Shown: piece after piece, positions 57,576 to 64,000 of the stretch
Numbering within the stretch: the first letter of the stretch is position 1
How the letters are laid out: every line of letters begins with the position of its first letter
The notes under the pieces: generated by a model
Seen by the model: the letters and a program-made list of their open reading frames with translations, nothing else
The model's database searches: none
What the model was told of the DNA's origin: nothing
Assembly (NCBI GenBank): GCA_033239525.1
Contig: BSYO01000004.1
Location: forward strand, 15,538,037 to 15,602,036
Direction of reading: 5' to 3'
Length of the DNA: 64,000 bases
Source of the DNA: Nepenthes gracilis
Taxonomy: Eukaryota; Streptophyta; Magnoliopsida; Caryophyllales; Nepenthaceae
Program-made: the position numbers and the translations under genes

Positions 57576-58694
57576 TTTTTTTTTTTTTGGTAAGTAAGTA
57601 TTTTGGATTATAGGGAGAAAAAATTACAAAATTAATATTTTATCTCCAAGTATTTTGACTTGGATTTAAAACATTAAAAGCTAGGGCATACCCCGAGCAA
57701 ACGGTACAACAGAAAATACCTAAAAAGCCTCTAAGAGGACTACGAGCAACAAATAACAACAAAAGTAGTCTGAAATTACTCCTAAGCTGACACACAAGCA
57801 TAAGCAGAGTAGGAGCAACATACGATGCATCTCAAGCACCGTCTAGGTACCAAACAAGCCAGCAAACTACAGGAATCAGCAGAATGGAGGTACCAAAGTA
57901 GCCACCGGCTCGCCAAAATAGCCACCAAAATAGTGCAAAAGAACGGTCCGTAGCTTGAAGAAAAGAAATGAGCCGTTTGCCACACAAAGATACACCATCG
58001 GAGCCAGCCAGCAAAAACTCAATGCCACACAGCAGACTACATCATAAAGACTCTTTGTTGGGAATCGAACACAGCTTCATCTCCATTCAACCGCCCATGC
58101 TTGAACAAAGATCGCCAGAAGACAGGGGACACTCACTCATCACTTGAGGAGAAGAGTAATCAGCATCCAAGAATTGCTACTCGGGACTCGGCAGATCAGA
58201 TCGAGGACACCAATAGCCGCAGTCCATTCATCAATTCCTGGCTGTGATTCTACCAACTTGGCGTCGGAATGCATATACAGCTGCTCGGCTTCAGCCTCAA
58301 TAGCTCCAAAACACAGCAGAGGGGGCAAAACGATTTCGGCCTACCCATCGTAATGCGTAACGGATCTACAGATGACACACAAGAGCACCTAACCACCGAG
58401 CATCGTAACCAACAGCACATTTCTATACCAAAAATTGGATAGGGACATCAAAGCAGCAGCTTCTTCTTGGCTACATCTATCTTTGGACAGCAACATTCAT
58501 AATAACATTGGCCAGCCACGATCGGTCTCAAAGCCAGAACCCGATCCTCCCCACCGCAGCCAGAACAATTACACCCAACACCAGCACCAAACTGTCATTT
58601 ATAGCCAGAACAACAGCAACACAAACTCACCACAATTTAGCAGCGAACATACAAGGGCACTATCTCAACATAAAGGAAAATTAGTCACCAAAAG
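57575..58694 (-). mobile_element. CTTACC-tail retroposon M8, nested in the CCGGAGT array
   Basis: Poly(T)-GGTAAGTAAGTATTTTGG, the hairpin near 57640-57675 and GGGCATACCCCGAGCAAAC near 57686 open an A/C-rich body. In reverse it matches P2 (AATGGAGATGAAGCTGTGTT). The array resumes near 58700. GCGTCT-AA-GGAGT-like words on both sides may be a decayed target duplication; the right boundary is approximate. Confidence 0.75.
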
Positions 58695-58699
58695 GCGTC

Positions 58700-58945
58700 T
58701 TGGGACGGAGTGACTTGTACGAAGTGTCTTTGGACGGAGTGGCTTTAGACGGAGTGACTCTGGACGGAGTTGGCTTTTGATCACTTTATCTTGGGCCGGA
58801 GCACTTTTACTCTATTTATCTGGAGTGCATTCGATGGAGTGCATTGGACGGAGTGGCTTTGTAGAATCCGGAGTTCTTTTGCTTGGAGGCCGGAGTGCAT
58901 TGTAGATTCCGGAGTGCATTGGACGGACTACCGTTTTTGATATTG
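58700..58945 (+). repeat. CCGGAGT array, continuation after M8
   Basis: GGACGGAGTG and GGCCGGAGCAC units resume, including ATCTGGAGTGCATTCGATGG and AATCCGGAGTTCTTTTGC, a further partial copy of the 369-bp unit. Confidence 0.82.
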
Positions 58946-59095
58946 TAATCTTGTCTTTAACGACTTTTGTCCTGGTTTAGGGGACTCCCTGTTTCTATTT
59001 TTCTTTTGCCAAGTCGGCAAAACACTTGGTAAAGAATAGCTGCTTGTACATTTTATTTAAATTTTAATGCAATTAATTACTTACCAAAAAAAAAA

Positions 59096-60481
59096 GAATA
59101 TCATGAGTAATCTGGACAGAGACCCCAAAGTGATTTTCATGTTAGGCCGGACGGAGCATTGAGGTTTACGGATCGATTATGTGTATCGGACACCAAGGAA
59201 TTGAAAGAGAAAATTTTGAAGGAAGCCATAGATCATGGTATACAATCCACCCAGGAGTAAATAAGATGTATCAGGATTTAAAGAAAACATCCTGGTGGAG
59301 GAATATGAAAAATGTCTTACGTAGAAAATGTCTTGTGTGCCAACAAGTCAAAGCAAAAAGGAGGAAACCGTCTGGGTTGTTGCAACCAATGCCGCTTCTA
59401 GGCTGAAAATGGGAAGATATTGCCATGGACTTCATGACCGGCCTACCAAGGATGCCAAGAAAACACGACACTGTTTGGGTTATAGTTGACCGGCTAACAA
59501 AGTTAGCCCATTTCCTAGTAAACCGGACAACTTACTCCCGTGATAAACTGGCCCAGCTGTATGTAAATGAGTCGTCAGGCTTTATGGTGTGCCTGTCTCT
59601 ATTGTATCAGATAGATACCCTCGCAATGTTTCGAGGTTCTGGAAGAGTTTACATAAGGAATTGGGAACGGAGTTAAAATTTCATATCGCTTATTATCCGC
59701 AAACCGACGGCCGGTCAGAATGGATGATTCAGATCCTTGAGGATATATTAAGGGCCTCGGTCTTAGAGATGAAAAGGACTTTGGACAATTTCTTAGCTGT
59801 GGCAGAATTCGCATATAATAACAGTTATCAGGCCAGCATAGGCATGGCTCCTTTTGAGGCCTTGTATGGAAGGAGATGTACATCATCGATTCACTGGGAG
59901 GAGCTCGGAGATAAAAGAATTTTGGGTCCAGAAATTGTTAAGGAGACGACGGAGAAGATAAGATTAGTGCATGAGAATCTAAGGGTTGTCCGGAGCAGAT
60001 TAAAGAGCTATGCAGACCAAAGAAGATCTGCATTGAAGTTTGATGAAGGTGACTTTGTACTCCTAAAGGTATCACCATCTAAAGGGACGACCAGATTCGG
60101 GGTAAAAGGAAAACTGAAACCACGATTTATTGGCCGTTTTGAGGTTTTAGAAAGGATCGGAGAGGTGGCCTACCGGCTAGCACTACCACCAAACTTGGCA
60201 AAAGTACATGACGTATTTCATGTATCAATGCTTAGGAAATATGTCCATGATCCTGCACATGTAATTGAGTTCGGACCTTTGACAACTGACAAGGACTTAT
60301 CCTACATAGAGGAGCCGATGTAGATTTTGGATCGAATGGAGCAAAGACTACGTACAAAATCAATCTCCTTAATAAAGGTATTCTGGAAGAACCATTCCCA
60401 ACAAGTATCCCTACTAGCTTTCTTGAGGTTAGTAACTTCATTTGAAATTTTGAAGACGAAATTCCTATAAGTGGGGAAGAT
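59096..60481 (+). pseudogene. pol: Gypsy-3 integrase and C-terminal region, with PPT
   Basis: The zinc region is frameshifted near 59225; CLVCQQ is at 59332. MDFMTGLPRMPRKHDTVWVI carries the first catalytic Asp, then a frame change near 59570; SDRYPRNV has the second Asp, and TDGRSEWMI the Glu. The frame 59589-60323 is open through the SH3-like part (GRFEVLERIGEVAYRLALPP) to EEPM, then TAG. A deletion removes most of the chromodomain-like end (60385-60410). AAGTGGGGAAGA at 60469-60480 is the PPT. Confidence 0.9.
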
Positions 60482-61030
60482 TGTAATGGCCCAGATCCAA
60501 AAATGTAGAAAGTCTCCGACATCGAGTCAATATAATCAAAGAGTCGAGGGAAAATTGAGGGCTATCTGGTCAATGCCAGTTGACCTTTTTTTAGGAGGAA
60601 GTAAAGAAATTCAGGCAAGAGTACTCACCTTTTTTTATGATCATAAGTTTAATGCAAGTATATGCATGTCTGCGACGCAAGTATATATCTGATTTTGATG
60701 AACTCATGTTACGGTACGTATGATATTTGTTCTGATCGTTTGATTTAAGGGAGAATCTCTGTTAACCGCATGTTTAAAAGAAGCCCTGTTATTCATGATG
60801 TTTTGTTTCTTTATGCACGAAGTATGGTTACTGGTCGATCTGCATGAACTTCGATAATTGTAAGTTTAAGAAAAGACTTCCGGCTTTTGAGGAAAGGAAC
60901 TCCGGTCTTGAGAAAAAGACCTCCGACTTTGGATAAAAGACCTCTGACCTTTGAGAAAAGACCTTCGACTTTTGATATATGACCTTTGGCTTTTGATAAA
61001 TGACCTCCGGCTTTGTTAAAAGAAAGGAAA

Positions 61031-61334
61031 CCGGCCCTAAGGTGTGACTCCAAACCTGCCCAAAGGTGTGATTCCAAACCGGCCCTAAGGTGTGATCCCA
61101 AACCGGCCCTAAGGTGTGAATCCAAACCGGCCCTAAGGTGTGATTCCAAATCGGCCCTAAGGTGTGATTCCAAACCGGCCCTAAGGTGTGATTCCAAACC
61201 GGCCCTAAGGTGTGATTCCGAATCAGCCCTAAGGTGTGACTCCAAACCGGCCTTAAGGTGTGATTCCAAACCGGCCCTAAGGTGTGTTTTAAAACCAAAC
61301 CTAAAGTGTGAAATTGAAACCGGCCCCAAATTGT
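61031..61334 (+). repeat. 24-bp minisatellite, about 12.5 copies
   Basis: The unit is CCGGCCCTAAGGTGTGATTC plus CAAA. Copies begin at 61031, 61055, 61079, 61103, 61127, 61151, 61175, 61199, 61223, 61247, 61271 and 61295 (one base longer), with a partial copy at 61320. Because 24 is divisible by three, open frames with 8-residue repeats (KPALRCDS; GLESHLRA) appear on both strands; they are artefacts. Confidence 0.95.
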
Positions 61335-61338
61335 AATT

Positions 61339-61870
61339 TTTTTTGGTAAGTAATTAATTAAATTACATTAAAAAGAAAATAAATTACAACACCTATGATC
61401 TATTCCAAGCGTTTTGCCGACTTGGAGATAGAAAATAGAATCAAGGGAATCCCTTGAACGCCATGACACAATTCATGAAAGCAAAAGAACGAGAGAGATC
61501 AATAGTCGCCATATTGGCAACAACGCCTACACCAAACAGGGAACGTGTGAGAGTAGGATCTAGTGTTGAACAGCTCCGTCCACACCACACCGTACAGTAA
61601 GTGTCTACATCTCGCAAAGGCAACTACACTCCCGGCGCAGCACTAAAACCAGTCCGTCCAAATTGGAGCGTAGAGGCAATTCGTCAATCCGATAAGGCAA
61701 GCTCATTTTCACTCCAGACCATACAACAAATCCCTCCATCCAATAGTGATCAAAAAACAGATCGAGTCGCCACAATCAATAGGAAGAGAAGGCCACTCCG
61801 GATAGCACTCCGGCATTTTAGAAGACAAAAGCGAGCCATTCCAGTCAAGGAGCGTATATAATGCATTCTG
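61339..61870 (-). mobile_element. CTTACC-tail retroposon M7 in the gypsy-3 3' LTR, 532 bp
   Basis: AATTGTAATT at 61329-61338 is repeated at 61871-61880. Poly(T)-GGTAAGTAATTAATT, then hairpin arms TCTATTCCAAGC and ACTTGGAGATAGA near 61400-61435. The body has CACTCCGGATAGCACTCCGG at 61794. No ORF is supported. Confidence 0.85.
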
Positions 61871-62427
61871 AATTGTAATTTGAAACCGGAAATTTGTTCC
61901 TGAAAGTTGAATTGGCCTTAGAGCATTTGAAATTGGAAATTTGTCCATGAAAGTTGAACCGGCCTTAGAGCATTTTGAAACCGAAAATTGTCCATGAAAA
62001 TTGAAACCGGCCTTAAGAGCATGTATTTTGAAATCGGAATTTGTCCCATGAAAAGTTCAAACCGGCGTTAAAAGCATGTATTTTGAAATTGGAATTTGTC
62101 TCATGAAAAGCTGATCAGTGAAAGAAATTCTGTATTTCTTTTGATGTTTGGAGAAGGATTTGTAAAATAGTTCCGCTGTAAAAGAAATTTTGGATGTTAG
62201 CATGTTTCCGTAGTTATAATATGTTGGCCGGTCAGGTGTGAGACTCAACACTATAATGGCCAACTCAAGGAGTTCGGCCTTAAACAATCTTGTGTATGAA
62301 GTGAATGGTATATATAAAAAGAAAAGAAAAATTTTTATGTCCACCTAGTTAGTATTTATTCTATATATGATGTAAAGGATAGGCTTGATGATGGCCTTAT
62401 GTGGTGGAATATGGCCGGTCCGTCACA

Positions 62428-63020
62428 GAATATCAGCATAGGTGGCCAATTTAAGGATTGCCACTGCTTTGCAGATGTCATCCCGCAAGCCCATTAAGAA
62501 CTTTCGAATCCTCTCTTCATCTTCAACCATGTAGGGTGCAAACCTTGACAACTCCAAAAACTTGGCATCGTACTCCGCTACCTCCGGTTCCCCTGCCTTA
62601 GTTTGAGAAATTCCTCCTCTTTCTAAACACGGAGGTTAGAAGGAAAATACTTCTCTAAGAATGCATGCTCAAACATCTTCCAGCTAATTTCAGCGTCTGG
62701 TACACCCAATGCTCTTTTTCTCATTTGCCACCAATGGTATGCCTCACCTTCCAGCCGGTAATACGTAAACAATGTCCGATCCTCCACTGGACATCTAATC
62801 ATGGTAAATACCCTCTTCAGACTCTCTAACCATGAATCCACCTTAAGCGGGTCAGGCTCTCCAAAAAATGCTGGCACTTGCTCCTGAACGATGCGATCAT
62901 AAGCAGGGAGCTGCAGCGGGAACTGGGGCTAGATGTCGCTGCTCCATATTCTCAATGATGTTTGTAAGACGCCCCTCTACACCTCTGGGTTCCGCTGTTG
63001 CGCCGTCGTGGGCGTCCATC
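62428..63020 (-). pseudogene. gag: gag of gypsy-4, minus strand, broken by gypsy-3
   Basis: Read leftward, the N-terminal part MDAHDGATAEPRGVEGRLTN is followed by FFGEPDPLKVDSWLESLKRV, EAYHWWQMRKRALGVPDAEI and FLEKYFPSNLRV (to about 62640), then a frame-shifted continuation. It is a Retrotrans_gag domain of another Ty3/gypsy element, about as distant from gypsy-2 as gypsy-1 is. Gypsy-3 interrupts it at 62427. The promoter side is cut by LINE sequence near 63020. Confidence 0.85.
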
Positions 63021-64000
63021 GTCAATAAATCAAATTTGGTCTCAGGTACTCCCCTCAGATTCTTTCCACCCCCTTCCATTTCGGGCTCTGTTTTGGAGCT
63101 CGTTCCCCCTGCTGAGGTTATTCAGCAGGGTGATGCCTTTTGGAAAGACACACTAGTGGGGTATTTCTATGAAGCTCCATTAAACTTTCACGTTGTAAAT
63201 CACATCGCTAGGAAGATTTGGGCGAAGTTTGGTATTGCCCATGTTGCTGAATTGGATCATGGTTTTTTCCTGTTTAGATTTGATTGCGAAACCCTGATGC
63301 AGGATTGCCTGAATCATGGTTCTTGGACTTTTGCGGGGCGACCTTTCTTCCTGAAGAAATGGTCCCCACAAATGGTACTCTCTAAAGACGATCATAAATC
63401 CTTCCCCATCTTGATCCACCTGAAGGGTGTGCCGGTCCAATTCTGGACCCCCCTAGGCCTTAGCTGGATTGCCAGTGCTATTGGGAAGCCCCTTCTGTTG
63501 GATCCCTCCACTGCCAAGGGTGATCGATTACGGGTAGCCCGTATCTGTGTGGAAGTTACAGCCACCTCCCCTCTGCCTGACTGTATCAGGGTCTACCTTG
63601 GCGATCAGCGTGGAGCTTCGCCTGGTGTAGACGTTTCTGCAAGTTACCCTTGGAAACCTGGTAAGGGTGTTCCTCCATTAGTCCTAGGAATTCTGCCACC
63701 GGGTCGTTCCCCGCGTTCTGGTCTTATGGACAAGACCCTTATTGGTGGAGCTCCTACGCACAAAGCTGGAGTGGCGGCCTCCTCAAGCCCTTCTGCTCTG
63801 CCAGTGTCTTCTGCTAACTCTTGGCCAGTGCGATTGGGACTCCTCTTCAGATTGATCCCCGTACTGGCCGGATGGAGAACCTTTCATTTGCTAAGATTTG
63901 TGTGGAAGTTGGAGTTGACGGGCCGTTCCCCAGTTCTATTGCTGTTCAGCCCTGTCCCTCTGCTGATAGAACTTCTGTGGTGAAAGTGGCATATAGCTGG
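63020..64000 (+). pseudogene. LINE ORF1 (DUF4283-type), 5'-truncated, runs off the window
   Basis: SNLVSGTPLRFFPPPSISGS begins the LINE part; sequence before about 63020 belongs to minus-strand gag, so the ATG at 62868 is a chance start. The DUF4283 region shows LNFHVVNHIARKIWAKFGI, FFLFRFDCETLMQDC, GSWTFAGRPFFLKKW, PVQFWTPLGLSWIASAIGKP and ARICVEVTATSPLP. From about 63826 a second, different copy of the last segment appears in another frame (LASAIGTPLQIDP, AKICVEVGVDGPFP). The stop at 63981 lies in the first frame only. Confidence 0.82.

Larger units (their letters stand above)
53620..59095 (+). mobile_element. N4: ORF1-only LINE-like element in gypsy-3, itself with two nested insertions
   Basis: GAATATCATGAGTAATCT (18 bp) at 53602-53619 is repeated at 59096-59113. 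The order is a LINE-like leader with TTCAAAATTTGAAATTTGAA (53681-53700), ORF1 (53726-56676), a CCGGAGT array, a tail hairpin at 58995-59039 and AATTACTTACC-poly(A). Nested inside are N5 (53893-54917) and a minus copy (57575-58694); without them the element is about 3.3 kb. No endonuclease or RT is present between ORF1 and the tail, so it depends on another LINE. Confidence 0.9.
44480..62427 (+). mobile_element. Gypsy-3: Tekay/Del-type element split by four LINE-type insertions
   Basis: The order is a 5' LTR remnant (44480-44811), PBS, gag, RT, RNase H, integrase, PPT and 3' LTR (60482-62427). Its sequence is closest to gypsy-2. Insertions at 46134-48128, 48483-50589, 50723-53006 and 53620-59095 each have target duplications of 12-18 bp; without them the internal region is about 3.7 kb. 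The part from late gag through protease is deleted. GAATA follows the 3' LTR. The element sits in the gag gene of a minus-strand gypsy (62428-63020). Confidence 0.92.
60482..62427 (+). repeat. 3' LTR of gypsy-3
   Basis: It starts TGTAATGGCCC after the PPT and ends CCGTCACA. It carries a CTCCGG-type array (60875-61020), a 24-bp minisatellite (61031-61334), a retroposon (61339-61870) and further AACCGG words (61880-62090). Without the retroposon it is about 1.4 kb, shorter than gypsy-2 LTRs; the region corresponding to the TATA zone of gypsy-2 seems deleted near 60590. Confidence 0.9.

Noticed and set aside
61031..61334. CRISPR-like array
   Set aside because: The 24-bp units abut with no unique spacers, and the context is a plant LTR.
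61013..61336. Repeat protein (8-residue units) on the plus strand, and matching minus-strand frames at 60811-61329
   Set aside because: Both are forced by the 24-bp minisatellite; there is no context for a gene.
62868..63020. N-terminus of the 371-codon plus ORF starting at 62868
   Set aside because: This stretch is the antisense of gypsy-4 gag; real LINE coding begins near 63020.
1..64000. Host protein-coding gene
   Set aside because: Nearly every stretch can be assigned to transposable-element sequence, and no intron-exon gene structure or conserved host domain was seen.

Overview
The window is a block of plant nuclear repeat DNA: transposable elements nested inside one another, with no host gene that I can support. 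The plant assignment rests on three things. There are several Ty3/gypsy chromoviruses of the Tekay/Del type, with primer-binding sites matching initiator-Met tRNA, LTRs of about 2 kb and a C-terminal chromodomain. There are L1-like LINEs whose ORF1 carries a DUF4283-type domain and whose ORF2 ends in a zf-RVT domain. Coding decay is dominated by CAG>TAG, TGG>TAG and CGA>TGA changes, as expected for methylated plant repeats. I cannot name the species; a flowering plant is most likely.

Layout. 1-10210: gypsy-1 (+), its left LTR cut by the window edge, with one independent retroposon insertion in each LTR. 10211-18436: an older minus-strand relative of gypsy-1, with two diverged LTRs around a coding-free core of about 295 bp; its left LTR holds gypsy-1 and also a 3.9-kb LINE-derived element (10650-14548, -). 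18437-28747: a still older minus LTR remnant, split by the complete gypsy-2 (18633-26917, TSD CTTAC) and by a small retroposon (27410-27972). 28748-31600: two LTR fragments lying head to head, then about 1.2 kb unassigned. 32809-36194: minus retroposons and one plus copy. 36195-40040: an L1-like LINE with a nearly continuous RT frame. 40041-44479: composite retroposon material with CCGGAGT arrays. 44480-62427: gypsy-3 (+), whose pol gene is split by four LINE-type insertions (46134-48128, 48483-50589, 50723-53006, 53620-59095), each with a 12-18 bp target duplication. 62428-63020: minus-strand gag of a fourth gypsy element, into which gypsy-3 inserted. 63020-64000: another LINE ORF1.

The most interesting signal is a retroposon family present in about 16 copies on both strands. 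Members end in TACTTACC followed by poly(A). Just before that lies a GGGG-TATG-CCC box and then a stem-loop with arms of 9-19 bp. The arms differ between copies but remain paired through compensatory changes, which suggests a selected RNA structure recognised by a reverse transcriptase. The larger members (10650-14548 and 53620-59095) carry an ORF1 but no ORF2, so they look like non-autonomous LINE derivatives. Their sense strand is G+T rich, and several carry degenerate arrays centred on CCGGAGT. Similar CTCCGG or AACCGG arrays occur in the gypsy LTRs, so unrelated elements share this motif habit.

All coordinates come from reading by eye. Boundaries supported by target duplications, LTR termini or PBS/PPT sites are good to a few bases; others are marked approximate.
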